DNA of 64,000 bases. It comes from Pisolithus tinctorius. Taxonomy: Eukaryota > Basidiomycota > Agaricomycetes > Boletales > Pisolithaceae. The notes under the pieces were generated by a model. That model was given only the letters and a program-made list of their open reading frames with translations. It was not told the origin of the DNA and made no database searches. The number at the start of each line of letters is the position of its first letter. Positions within the stretch are counted from its first letter, which is position 1. The position numbers and the translations under genes were made by a program. Below, piece after piece: positions 26,401 to 37,511 of this stretch. The DNA is taken from the NCBI GenBank assembly GCA_024663395.1, contig JANFAH010000047.1, forward strand, positions 62,001 through 126,000. Direction: 5' to 3'.

Positions 26401-27866
26401 CTGACTAAAGATAAAAAACGTATTGACGGAACAGAGGTCAATGTACACCTTGCTTGGCGTTCGACGCTATACGCTACCAACTTTCCTGAAAAATGGGACG
26501 ATACATCTGTACGAGACCTTTTCGGTCAGGTCTGTCCACTCTCCTGTTCATCGTGCTACGTCCTTGCTTAGTTCCTAAAACACGCGAACAGTATGGTCCC
26601 CTATTCGATGTACGGTGGCCAAGCAAAAAGTTCAAAACGACGCGGCGGTTCTGCTACGTGCAGTACACATCGCCGGTGCGTACATACATACATATTTTCT
26701 GTGTCCCCTCAGGGGAAATCCAAATCTTACTTCTCTGCACCACCACAGGAATCGGCGGAGCGAGCATTAGAATTACATGGCCGAGAAGTCGAACCAGAAA
26801 GGACGCTCAATGTATATGTGTCCAACCCCGAGCGGAAGAAGGGGCGAACAGACGCAGATGCGAACGAGAAGGAGGTTTATGTCGCGGGGCTCAGCAAGTT
26901 CACGACAAAAGATGATCTCCATGGACTGTTCTCGACGGTGCGAGCTTTTTTTGGGGGTGATTGTTGGTCAGCTTACTCTGTTGATGTCACTTCAGTACGG
27001 GCCTGTGAAAGATATCCGTCTTGCCGAAGACAAGAACGGCCAACTGAAAGGGTTTGCTTTCATCGAATTTCAGAACGATGTAAGCCAAAAACAATTAAGC
27101 TCGTCTAACAAGTACTTTTCGCTGAATCATCACACTACGCTTTTGCACAGGCAGATGCTCGTTCCGCTCTTTCTGCGAATAACTACGAGTTGAAGAAACG
27201 GCGGATAGCCGTCACTCTCGCAGACACGCGTGTCCGGGCCAAGAACCGGTCAGTAGGAATTCTGTAGCGTTTTTTCCCCACCGTCTTAGGCTGAACATCA
27301 TCACTACCTTGCGTCTCCAGGGAGCCCTCAGATACCGGTCTTGGTCGTCGCGCTGAAGCTCGGAACCGGTCTGTTCGTATTCGTAACTTACCTCCTGATG
27401 CCCAAGAAGGCCTTCTTCAGCAAGTCCTCCAGAAACTCGCAGCTGTGAAACGAGTAGAAATTCTGTTGGAAGAACGGGAGGCGATAGTTGAGCTTGAGAA
27501 CGCAGCGGTATGTTCCATCCTACCCTCCCCCCGCTGTGATATTAAAGAGAGGCTCACGCTTTTCCTTAGGAAGCTGGAAAGTTGACGTTAAGAACAGAAC
27601 CGATAGTATTCAAGGGTGTTAATCTGGATATTTCAGAAGAACTGCCTTCTGGCACTGCACCGGCCGGACCTCCTGTCAAAACGGGAGGTGCCATGTTTGT
27701 ACCCCGTACGGCTGTTTCAAGACCTCGAGCAGGTTTGGGACGGGCTCGGAAGCCGGGGATAGGTTCGGCTGCAGTGGCAGCTAATAGGGGTGGAGGAAAG
27801 TCTACCGCTGCGAGTGGCGATCAGGCAGGGAAGAGTCAGGACGATTTCAGGAAGATGTTAGGTTGA
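23437..27866 (+). CDS. PRP24: U4/U6 snRNP recycling factor PRP24/SART3
   Basis: Splicing factor that re-anneals U6 with U4 snRNA in the nucleus. The start is the ATG at 23437 (MMDGVDEETQNLERL). The N-terminal half is a helical HAT repeat array (DVALHAQHISLAMS, VHEHFNRTTV, LWQLQRDWELDM, and others up to about 25,770). Four RRMs follow. RRM1 is near 26,140-26,450 (VFVADLPSGTNEEQLG), RRM2 near 26,460-26,810 (LYATNFPEKWDD, RFCYVQYTS), RRM3 near 26,865-27,235 (VYVAGLSKFTTKDDL, KGFAFIEFQND) and RRM4 near 27,350-27,640 (VRIRNLPPDAQ). The C-terminal DDFRKMLG is the short Lsm-contact tail seen in the family. Four RRMs plus HAT repeats is the expected fungal layout. There are many introns, and part of the gene is duplicated at 62.7-63.2 kb. 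Confidence 0.92.
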
Positions 27867-27896
27867 CAACATGTTGTGAGAAGCCGTTGAATATCA

Positions 27897-28251
27897 CATT
27901 ATATCTTCATTTGGTCGCAGAACCGAGTCGAGACCATGAGAGGTCAGAGTTTTATTGGTCGACGAAACGAGCGATCGGTGTACAACTTGCAAGTTATGTT
28001 ACTCTTTTTTTTGTGCTTTGTCCTTGAGAGAAGGTCAAAAGAAAGTCACATCGACACCCAGATCGGAAACGAGCGAGAAGGCTTGATCGATCAAGACACA
28101 TTTTCCACCCATGTAGAACAGTCAATGCAATTCACAAGACGAAATGGATCAGCTTGCAACTGCCAACGCGAGCTCCGACAATCAGACAATTCACATTCAG
28201 TTCTGGTGCGACACCATAGAAGTACAGAAGACATCGAACAACTTTGACCGC
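27897..28251. repeat. Outer, diverged part of the left inverted-repeat arm
   Basis: Homologous to the reverse complement of 32,668-33,021 with many substitutions and small indels. Shared strings include GGTCGCAGAACCGAGTCGA, GAGCGATCGGTGT, GAAACGAGCGAGAAGG and CTTGATCGATCAAGAC. The next 1.74 kb inward is identical to its partner. It starts only 30 bp past the PRP24 stop. Confidence 0.8.
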
Positions 28252-29993
28252 TGAGGAGATCGAGTACATAGACGAATAATGTACCTGATCATCCATGTCC
28301 GATGTTGAGAAAAGAAAAGACTTTTTATTTTATTTTTATTTTTATCTTCGCGCCAGAGAGTACTTGCGGATTTCAAGTTGACTGCAGTGAACCTTTACAA
28401 ATCAGAGAACCCTTAGTCGTGGTTCATTGCGGGATGTTAGCGTACTTACATTCTTCCCTTTAGCTGCGTACCGGCAAGTTGTACGTAGTCCCGCCCAAAT
28501 CAGCAGTCCTGCTGATGGAATCGTCGACGGCAGAGTCCGTGACCAGCTTGTACCAATCGCCGTACACCACGGCATCAATTGACTCCAGATACGAGATGAA
28601 CGACTGTTTGGCGGTTGTGTCGGGGAAAGTGGACATCTGGCGACGGCCATCATTGGTGTTGAAGTAGGAGACGGTATAGGGGTTAGGGTTAGTCATGCTA
28701 GAGAAGAGGAGGATTGTTACACCCAGAACAGAACATTCGTCGAGAGAGATGCTCGTACATGATGATCGTTGACTCTGCGGTGGTTGGGTAAACTGAAGAC
28801 AAACGAGTAAGAAATGGGCTACTTTTATATGTTGGCCGCAGTCCATCCAGAGCTAGATAGTACAAGCAGACTTCGTTATGATTCACTGCTGTTACATCTT
28901 CGATGTGACGTTGGAGTTGGTCCTTCTGACCTGGAACGTGTGTTCGCAAGAAAGGAATGGCCAAAACGATGAAACTGGTGCATGGATGTTCCGATACATA
29001 GATCGAAACGGTAAAGATCACGCAGGAGTCCACAGTACACGTCAACGGAAATGGCGCGAAGATTGCGAGGGTTTTGCCGAGGGCATTGTGACGAGATCCA
29101 CCAAGCCGCGCATGACTGCCACGGAAATTGGGCAATGTGGAACCGGGAGAACAGGAGAGAAGAGCGAGAACAAGTGCATGTGGTAAGAGAAGAAGCGGTG
29201 TGAGTACAGTAGCACTAAAGAGCGAGCTCTTACACCAACTTCGATGTGCCTCGCATGGTCAAGTTTGCATTTCATTCGTTGACCCCCAGTACAGTGCGAT
29301 AACGGATTACGCTGTATTGCGATCAAAGGGGGAACCGAAAGAAGTGGGGTATCCGTTTAATGAAACCCAGCGAAGTACCGGTCAGGTTCCCTGAAGGGAT
29401 ATGGGCTTCGTGGTGTTTACTTCCCCGCACGTTGTCGCTTCCGGAGGGACTTTGTTAGGTACTCCCCTGACCCTAGACCGTGTTTGTGTCTGATGGGGGA
29501 AGCGACGAGAAGTTACATTGCTCCAGGATGACCGAACCATGGACCTGCGCAGACCTGCAGATATGTATTTGTAAAGATGCAGTTCAATTAGAGTTGACCT
29601 TCCGAGAGTTTTGATCATGTCAAAACCAATCGTGTTGAAGTACTTCAGGAGTTTCTGATTTCTGCCTCTGCATGAGTGAAAGGCATCACTCACCTTCCAG
29701 GAAGCCATGCAACAGAAAGACCGATTCCACCTTCTATGGACTGAGAAGCGTCGAGGAGAATATTCGGGAGTCAAGTGTGAACGGCCATCTGATGGAACAG
29801 GAGCGACCAAGTCTTCCCAAGTGAAGGATGTTGGGACCTGACTTGGGGTTCCGGGCTTAAATTGATATTTTTGGCAAGGAAGCCTGTATCACGGCGTTCG
29901 GCGTGCGCACCAGTCCATAAACGAGACCTCCTCTATCAGGCGGAGGTTCTCTCTGGTTTCATGCGTCTGTCAGGTCAGCAGTCGACTACACTT
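28252..29993 (+). repeat. Left arm of a long inverted repeat (identical part)
   Basis: Reverse complement of 30,926-32,667: paired positions always add up to 60,919, so there are no indels over 1,742 bp. All reading frames I compared are the same and no mismatch was found in the parts compared base by base. The inner end is sharp at 29,993 (GTCGACTACACTT). Apart from the 78-codon ORF I recognise no gene in it, and no transposase. Confidence 0.93.
28460..28696 (-). CDS. Hypothetical 78-residue protein, left-arm copy
   Basis: The ATG is at 28696 and the stop at 28460. The product begins MTNPNPYTVSYFNTNDG, has an acidic middle (YLESIDAVVYGDWYK) and ends NLPVRS. There is no signal peptide, membrane segment or cysteine. 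I do not recognise the family; it looks like a small soluble beta-rich domain. An exact copy is at 32,223-32,459. A GTAAGT motif follows the stop within 15 nt, so the annotated stop could lie next to an alternative splice donor. Confidence 0.45.
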   Translation of the reverse strand: MTNPNPYTVSYFNTNDGRRQMSTFPDTTAKQSFISYLESIDAVVYGDWYKLVTDSAVDDSISRTADLGGTTYNLPVRS

Positions 29994-30925
29994 AATGGAA
30001 TCATCATGGAGAAACATTAGATCGACATGGTCTGTACGTGGGAACCATGATATCATAGTTCAACCCGAAGTAACTAAATGGACTCCTGCCAACGACTCGG
30101 AGAGCGTTGTGGCCTTTCTGAACCATACCAAGAGTACCGATAGGACTGTCCCAACTGGTATGACACGGGGATACGCTATGGGCGCAAAATTGACAACCAG
30201 TCGGCAGCACAACTGAGAGCATGATGGCTGCTGTAACCAGTTAATCGGGAAGCAATTGATGAGATCACCCGACTCTCTAGCAGAAGTCTCGCTGTGGCCA
30301 CGAAGCGAACAGGAAACTGAATACTATCACCCACGTTTCTTGTCCGCAGTAGCCGCACATGGGCATGCTAAAGGCAACGGTCTCTGCAACCCGTATCATA
30401 CGATCCTACTTCTATAGGATAGAACTTTGCGTACAGGTGCCATATGATCCTGCATGAGGATAAATGGACGTCCGATTGAACGTAGACCGTAAGTTCACCT
30501 GAGAGCCGTTGCCATGCTGGGTATGAAAATCGCGCAATCAAAAGCGATTCGGAGGTTAGAACCATCTGGTTGCAGCACCCACAATGTGAAACACGGCAAG
30601 GGCGTGACAATTGTTCCCATGGTCAACTTCAATGAACCGACATGATACCTGACTGGGTAAATCATGTGCGCCTTGGATGAAAAATACAGCCATCGAAGGC
30701 CAAGATTGCGGTCAGGTGCCCTTCATGCAAATAGAAGTTGGGTTTTAGCCGGAAGGTGCGACGGACTGAAGTTAACATGATGGTCAACTAGTGCAATATC
30801 AGGTGTACAACAATGTCATGTTTACTGCAGGGTCACAACCTGGAAACTAATAGTCTCCCGGTCCGCACCTAGCCACGGCGTGACACGTGACCATAAAGAA
30901 GATAGAGTTGGTGGTGCATTCCGTC
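29994..30925. other. Spacer of the inverted repeat
   Basis: 932 bp of unique sequence between the arms. No convincing ORF on either strand (the longest frames are near 60-80 codons and overlap), no RNA gene and no terminal repeats seen. Confidence 0.5.
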
Positions 30926-32667
30926 AAGTGTAGTCGACTGCTGACCTGACAGACGCATGAAACCAGAGAGAACCTCCGCCTGATAGAGGAGGTCTCGTTT
31001 ATGGACTGGTGCGCACGCCGAACGCCGTGATACAGGCTTCCTTGCCAAAAATATCAATTTAAGCCCGGAACCCCAAGTCAGGTCCCAACATCCTTCACTT
31101 GGGAAGACTTGGTCGCTCCTGTTCCATCAGATGGCCGTTCACACTTGACTCCCGAATATTCTCCTCGACGCTTCTCAGTCCATAGAAGGTGGAATCGGTC
31201 TTTCTGTTGCATGGCTTCCTGGAAGGTGAGTGATGCCTTTCACTCATGCAGAGGCAGAAATCAGAAACTCCTGAAGTACTTCAACACGATTGGTTTTGAC
31301 ATGATCAAAACTCTCGGAAGGTCAACTCTAATTGAACTGCATCTTTACAAATACATATCTGCAGGTCTGCGCAGGTCCATGGTTCGGTCATCCTGGAGCA
31401 ATGTAACTTCTCGTCGCTTCCCCCATCAGACACAAACACGGTCTAGGGTCAGGGGAGTACCTAACAAAGTCCCTCCGGAAGCGACAACGTGCGGGGAAGT
31501 AAACACCACGAAGCCCATATCCCTTCAGGGAACCTGACCGGTACTTCGCTGGGTTTCATTAAACGGATACCCCACTTCTTTCGGTTCCCCCTTTGATCGC
31601 AATACAGCGTAATCCGTTATCGCACTGTACTGGGGGTCAACGAATGAAATGCAAACTTGACCATGCGAGGCACATCGAAGTTGGTGTAAGAGCTCGCTCT
31701 TTAGTGCTACTGTACTCACACCGCTTCTTCTCTTACCACATGCACTTGTTCTCGCTCTTCTCTCCTGTTCTCCCGGTTCCACATTGCCCAATTTCCGTGG
31801 CAGTCATGCGCGGCTTGGTGGATCTCGTCACAATGCCCTCGGCAAAACCCTCGCAATCTTCGCGCCATTTCCGTTGACGTGTACTGTGGACTCCTGCGTG
31901 ATCTTTACCGTTTCGATCTATGTATCGGAACATCCATGCACCAGTTTCATCGTTTTGGCCATTCCTTTCTTGCGAACACACGTTCCAGGTCAGAAGGACC
32001 AACTCCAACGTCACATCGAAGATGTAACAGCAGTGAATCATAACGAAGTCTGCTTGTACTATCTAGCTCTGGATGGACTGCGGCCAACATATAAAAGTAG
32101 CCCATTTCTTACTCGTTTGTCTTCAGTTTACCCAACCACCGCAGAGTCAACGATCATCATGTACGAGCATCTCTCTCGACGAATGTTCTGTTCTGGGTGT
32201 AACAATCCTCCTCTTCTCTAGCATGACTAACCCTAACCCCTATACCGTCTCCTACTTCAACACCAATGATGGCCGTCGCCAGATGTCCACTTTCCCCGAC
32301 ACAACCGCCAAACAGTCGTTCATCTCGTATCTGGAGTCAATTGATGCCGTGGTGTACGGCGATTGGTACAAGCTGGTCACGGACTCTGCCGTCGACGATT
32401 CCATCAGCAGGACTGCTGATTTGGGCGGGACTACGTACAACTTGCCGGTACGCAGCTAAAGGGAAGAATGTAAGTACGCTAACATCCCGCAATGAACCAC
32501 GACTAAGGGTTCTCTGATTTGTAAAGGTTCACTGCAGTCAACTTGAAATCCGCAAGTACTCTCTGGCGCGAAGATAAAAATAAAAATAAAATAAAAAGTC
32601 TTTTCTTTTCTCAACATCGGACATGGATGATCAGGTACATTATTCGTCTATGTACTCGATCTCCTCG
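30926..32667 (-). repeat. Right arm of the long inverted repeat (identical part)
   Basis: Mirror of 28,252-29,993. The outer junction is visible: GAGGAGATCGAGTACATAG is shared, while the adjacent outward bases differ (CGCT against TATC). The left and right outer tails are recognisably related but clearly diverged. Confidence 0.93.
32223..32459 (+). CDS. Hypothetical 78-residue protein, right-arm copy
   Basis: Identical to the product of 28,696-28,460 and transcribed outward in the same way relative to the arm. A TATAAAAG element lies about 130 bp upstream (CAACATATAAAAGTAG near 32,087), which could be its promoter. The family is not recognised. Confidence 0.45.
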   Translation: MTNPNPYTVSYFNTNDGRRQMSTFPDTTAKQSFISYLESIDAVVYGDWYKLVTDSAVDDSISRTADLGGTTYNLPVRS

Positions 32668-33021
32668 ATAGTCAAAGTTGTTCGATGTCCTATGTACTTT
32701 TATGATGTTGTGCTAGAACTGAATGTGAATTGTTTGATCGTTGCAGCTCGTGCTAGCAGTTACAAACTGATCCATTTCGCCTTGCGAATTGCATTGACTG
32801 TTCTACACGAGTGGAAAATGCGTCTTGATCGATCAAGCCTTCTCGCTCGTTTCCGACCTGGGTGCCAATGTAGCTTTCTCTCAAGACCAAAGAAAAAGAG
32901 AATTTGCGAGCGCCTCATTCGCACACCGATCGCTCGCTTCGTCATCTAGTAAGTGCAACATAAAACCCTCTAGCCTCCCATGGTCCTCCTTCGACTCGGT
33001 TCTGCGACCAGATGAAGATAT
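32668..33021. repeat. Outer, diverged part of the right inverted-repeat arm
   Basis: Counterpart of 27,897-28,251. Homology fades near GAAGATATCG at 33,021. From there to 33,270 I see no gene or repeat. Confidence 0.8.
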
Positions 33022-33273
33022 CGTTGTTTTCTGCCGTGCAGTTTATCACGACACCTCTACTGACGGCCTGGCTCGTGGGGTGCATGTGGACAAACGTCGT
33101 CCATTGGCTGTTCTCGAGAGTGAAATATATGGGCAGCCTCAAGGAAGAATCCTAAACTAAAACACGTTTTGTCCCAGATTCGTTCGATCTCAAGGTGGCC
33201 GTTCACTAGCAACCAGTGAGCTTGCGATCGTGTGTAGAGTGAACATGGCCTTCGTAGCGATCACGTGAACCTT

Positions 33274-33305
33274 AGATAATCTAAGTACCCATACTTAGAT
33301 TATCT
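33274..33305. repeat. 12-bp perfect inverted repeat with 8-bp spacer
   Basis: AGATAATCTAAG and its exact reverse complement CTTAGATTATCT flank the spacer TACCCATA. It lies about 100 bp before ORF1 of the DIRS-type element and may lie at or near that element's 5' end. The arm-8-arm layout is that of tyrosine recombinase core sites, but this is inference. Confidence 0.7.
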
Positions 33306-33401
33306 CCTGAGCCTCTCCACCTCTTCGTCTTCGACTTCTTCGTCTGCGCTCGTCCTGTCGTATATCTCGCGCATACATTGTCTGAACTTCGCTCTAAAAT
33401 C

Positions 33402-34736
33402 ATGTCTTCTTTACCTACAGGTGTTCCCTTCTCTCAGAACACGTCTTCCAACGCTTCCGCTCAGCCAGCAGTGCTGCCTCCTGCCAACAATCTGGGTGTG
33501 TCTTCGACGACCTCACAGACCGCAGCCATACAGCCTCCTCTCTTGGCACCTGTTGGACAGTCGGCTCCTGTTCCAATCGTACAGACTCTGTCTGTCGTGG
33601 TGATGCACCCTGCCACTTCTATGCCCCCTCAGCATATAGTCACCCTGCATATAGCCACTCCCACTGCTCAACCAACCTCCACCCCTCTTGCCCCACCCCC
33701 TGTCCCTCCTAAGACTCCAGTCCCCACTTCTGGCAACTCCAGTTCTTCAGCGCAACAAATGTTGGCCACATATATCCTCATGTCCCCTTCTACAAAGACC
33801 ACAGTTGACAACCTCATGGATGCAGAACGAGCACATTCTTCCACATCTCATTGGTCCAAGGTCCACCGCCCCCTTCTTTTTGACCTTGATGAACATACCC
33901 CAGTCGTCACCCCTGATGACACCGCCCTCCCCATCTCTAACCTCATTGATGATTTGGCTGATGCTAGTTATCATGTCCCCCTCACTCTGTTCACCTATGA
34001 AGCTTTGTCTAGGCTCCAGAATGAACCCCACTCTGTAAAAATCACCAAGCTCCACCACAAGGGACAAAACATCTATGTCCTTGACATCAGCCAATTCCCT
34101 AAGGAGGCCAACATGCATCCTCTTGATTGGTATTCTGCTTGGGAATGCTACCTAGAGTGGATTGGTGAATGTCTCGGTTCAGTCCTGAGACACATGTGGT
34201 CTTGCCACTTCCATTTTCTCACTCAGAAGGACGACTTCCTTGACTCTTTTACTGCCATTCTTAAATTTGACATCGAGATTCATAGGAAGTGCGCATCAGA
34301 CCCCAAGTTCACCCTTACCATCGATCAATACAAATCGCACTTTGTTCAACTTCTTATCAAAGTTTCCAATTCTTCCTCCTCTGAAAAATCTTCCTTTCGG
34401 ACCCAATGCTACTTGCCATATGATCGCAAACCCTGCCAAGACGTGGCCAATGATTCCTTTCGAGGCAACCAGCGATCCCAGCCAACATGTCTCATCTGCA
34501 CCCACCCCAGTCACAAATACTCCCTCTGCTCTGAAGAGACTATGCCAAAAGGCCAACAAACGTTTGCGAGGTCTCGCGAAGGCAAACTTGTGCGACGCGA
34601 CAACAATTCCCCAATCTGCTTCCCCTTTCAACTCACTGCTGCCAAAAAACCCTGTCATGACAATCACCCTGACCAGCACATCTGTGCCGTCTGCGGCTCT
34701 TGTGACCATGGCGCTTCCAATCACAAGTCTGCCTGA
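33402..34736 (+). CDS. DIRS-type element ORF1 (gag-like)
   Basis: The ATG at 33402 (MSSLPTGVPFSQN) opens a protein of 444 residues. It has a Pro/Ser/Thr-rich N-terminal 130 residues, then a structured region (LFDLDEHTPVVTPDD, FTYEALSRLQ, HPLDWYSAWECYLEW). The Cys/His-rich C-terminus includes CLICTHPSHKYSLC (C-x2-C-x5-H-x3-C) and CAVCGSCDHGASNH, which resemble nucleic-acid-binding fingers. It serves as the nucleocapsid-like protein in related elements. No internal stop is present, so this ORF is intact. The RT frame begins at 34,708, overlapping its end by 29 nt. Confidence 0.72.
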   Translation: MSSLPTGVPFSQNTSSNASAQPAVLPPANNLGVSSTTSQTAAIQPPLLAPVGQSAPVPIVQTLSVVVMHPATSMPPQHIVTLHIATPTAQPTSTPLAPPPVPPKTPVPTSGNSSSSAQQMLATYILMSPSTKTTVDNLMDAERAHSSTSHWSKVHRPLLFDLDEHTPVVTPDDTALPISNLIDDLADASYHVPLTLFTYEALSRLQNEPHSVKITKLHHKGQNIYVLDISQFPKEANMHPLDWYSAWECYLEWIGECLGSVLRHMWSCHFHFLTQKDDFLDSFTAILKFDIEIHRKCASDPKFTLTIDQYKSHFVQLLIKVSNSSSSEKSSFRTQCYLPYDRKPCQDVANDSFRGNQRSQPTCLICTHPSHKYSLCSEETMPKGQQTFARSREGKLVRRDNNSPICFPFQLTAAKKPCHDNHPDQHICAVCGSCDHGASNHKSA

Positions 34737-35400
34737 ATGTGTTGAGCCCTTCTTGCGCCCCTTCCATATCTTCCCCCCCTGCCACATTTTCTCCAACTCT
34801 TCTTGCATCATCCACACATCGTTCGACTCAGATCCAGACTTTTCTCGCATTATCACTCCTTATTCGGCTTCTGCATTTGACTTGACTCTTCGCACACTTA
34901 AGTTATTAGATCAATATCCTGACCTACCGTCAAAATTAACCTTCAGATTCCCCATTGGAGATTTGGAGCCCCTCACTTTGACTTACATTCCCGCTAATCA
35001 CCAAAGCATTTCCACCCATCTTGATGCCGTTTGGGATTACATTGAAGATGAACTTCACTTAGGCTGCATGTCTGGCCCCTTCATGTCCAACGAACTCTAT
35101 GCCAAGATTGGTCCCTTCTGCTCATCTCCCTTTCAAATTGTTATTAAATCTGGTCTCAATGGTGCTCCTGATAAGATCCACGTTTGCTGCAACCTTTCTT
35201 ATAAAGGCTCCCCACGTCTCTCCATCAATAATCAGATTAATGTGGACGATTTCCCCACTTGTTGGGGGTCGGCCCAATTCACTGCCTTCATTGTCAGTAT
35301 CTTCATTTCCCCATGCTTGTGTGGATGCTCTTTGCGTGGAGGGGACTGTTTTTCGAACCAACCCTAAACATTTGAAGGCACGCCCTTCCCATTGTGACGT

Positions 35401-37255
35401 TGTGAGTCAAAGTGTGGAAAGGCAGTATAAACCAACCAAACCAACACCAAAGACAAATAATGTGCGAGTGGTGGTTTGCCTCCACAGAACCTGGAGTGCA
35501 GAGAAACCTAAATGTGTGGGGGGGGACTTCAAGTAGAGGGCTCCTGGCGCAAGTCGTCGACGAGTTATGCAGGAGAGGATGAATGAATGCTGATTGAGAA
35601 GGGGATGCTGAACAGAGCAGGGGTGTTCAGCCGAAAGGACTTGGGAGTAATGGATTTCAATAGGACATGCTCCTGGCGCAAGTCGATGACGAGTTACGCA
35701 GGAGTGGATGGATGACTAAACAAGAGGTTGCTGACTAAGCACTGATGATACTGCTGATGATGAATAGAGGTAGATAGACCCTTGATGGAGCCTCAACTAC
35801 CAATGATATAAATGAAGACAGATAGACTCTTCTGAATGAGCCTCAACTGTCGACGACAAGATATGCTGAGCTGAGCTGACTTCTGAGTGACTTCTTGATT
35901 GATTGTGGGTAGCTAAGTACATGGGGGTTTATATACTGAGGGGGGAGCACAGCTTGTGACAAACAAGGCACAAACACTTGGTAAGTAATGAGTAAGGACT
36001 GAGTAATCATGATGAGTAAGCGAGAAATGAAAAGTAAGCAAGCAAAGAAGATTGGTAAGTATTGGCAATGAGTGAGTCAAGGATAGTCAAAACATCACAA
36101 AATGAGTCAAATAGAATCAGAAACTGAGTAAGCGCACTGATATCACATTAGGGGGCAGCAATGCAAGTTAGATCTCGGCGGAGACATCTCTAGATCCAAA
36201 GATGGCATGACAGATGGACAGTGTTTCCAGATAGGGAAGTATTAATTCCAGAGTTGAAGGGCATGAGTCAGGTGTCAAAGGGGGCTAGGGTGTTGGGGGT
36301 CTGTGGGGCAATGAGAGCATATGCGATCGCATCTCCCACCCTTCCATCCTCTCAGTGAAGTTAACAAAAACTTCATGAACGGGGCTCTGATGGAGGAGGA
36401 GGAGAAGGGGGAACGTCTTCTGCTGGATCTTGCAGTAAGAAGGCAAGATGCATGTCATACTTGTCATGAATGCGATCAGGGAGGCTGGAGGACAGTAGAT
36501 TATACTGCAGCTGTCGCAATGTGGGAAGAATGATGGATGAGACTGGAATAAAGACAGTGCAAGGAGCAGGGAGGAACGATCCATATGCTTCATCAACTGG
36601 GGAGACTGAAATGACCACATAAGACCTTTCTAACCGAGTGACAGACCTGAGGCAACCAAAGAACGTCCTTCTGGAAGTCATACTGACAAGGAGAACACGC
36701 TGACCAAGCTGCATGGGATGAGATGGGGCTGACAATGACGGGATGAACCAGGGGGCTTCAGGACGGAAGCTGGTGGGAATGCCTGGCAGATATACGTAGC
36801 CACTGTCTCTGGCAAATGAGACAAGTGAGATGATCGACAAAGAGGTGGCCATGATTGATGGACTTAGCGAAATGAGCGTCTGATGGATGGAGTGCTGTAG
36901 AAACGCACAGGGTGCGAGGATCCTCTCCAAATTTGGAAGGAAGAATTGTGGGGCTGAGCACTTTAAGCGAGCATGGGAACAGAGTTGATATCTTTGGAAA
37001 TGGTGGAGATACGACGAAAACCGGAATGCCATACATGGGTGCTAAAAACCTTTAATGCGCACTTAACTCGCTTCCTCTTTTCTCTTTAGCACTGATGACT
37101 CGTTCTTGTGCGAAGGATGACTGTTAACGTCTGACAGTCTTTCTTCACATGAGGCCTTTAGTCTTCATCTGCATGCTTGGGCACTGTGCGCAACTCGTCA
37201 ACGAGTTAGGCAGAGTCAGCTGTAACCATGTCCACAACACCTTTGGTGTGTGACA
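35401..37255 (-). mobile_element. Element X, copy 1 (solo LTR-like, 1,855 bp)
   Basis: Reverse-oriented copy of 50,970-52,824, with exactly the same length. In its own orientation it starts TGTCACACACC and ends GACTCACA (TG..CA), and it is flanked by the 4 bp target duplication ACGT (35,397-35,400 and 37,256-37,259). No internal region or second LTR is attached, so a solo LTR is the best reading. It sits in the proposed intron of the DIRS-type RT gene. A 219-codon frame (37,032-36,373) is open in both copies; its product is not recognised. Confidence 0.85.
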
Positions 37256-37511
37256 ACGTCCCAGGCTGTCTGCCACCAATGACTGTCCACAGTCATTCGC
37301 CCTCTCCTTTTTCATTCTTCTTTCTCATGCTATTGCTTATCGCTTTCTCTTTCTCCCTTCTCAGATTGCTCGTGCCCCACCTGGTACTCAGGCTGCTTCC
37401 CTTGATATCGAAGCCGCATACTGTGGCATTCCCATCCTCCCTGACCATAAGTGTTTCTTGGTCGTCATGCTTGATGACCAGTTGTTCCTCGATCACGTTT
37501 TACCTTTCAGC

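Noticed and set aside
32227..32240. CTAACCCTAACCCC resembles two telomere repeat units
   Set aside because: Only two units, inside the 78-codon ORF (codons for TNPNP), with a mirror copy in the other arm; not a telomere.
27897..33021. The long palindrome as a DIRS terminus or foldback DNA transposon
   Set aside because: No recombinase or transposase, no target duplication at the outer ends, and no sequence shared with the DIRS-type element at 33.4-60.4 kb was found by eye.
35401..37255. X as a cut-and-paste transposon with terminal inverted repeats
   Set aside because: Ends share only about TGT(C/G)A inverted, with TG..CA ends and an internal TATA box; this fits an LTR better.
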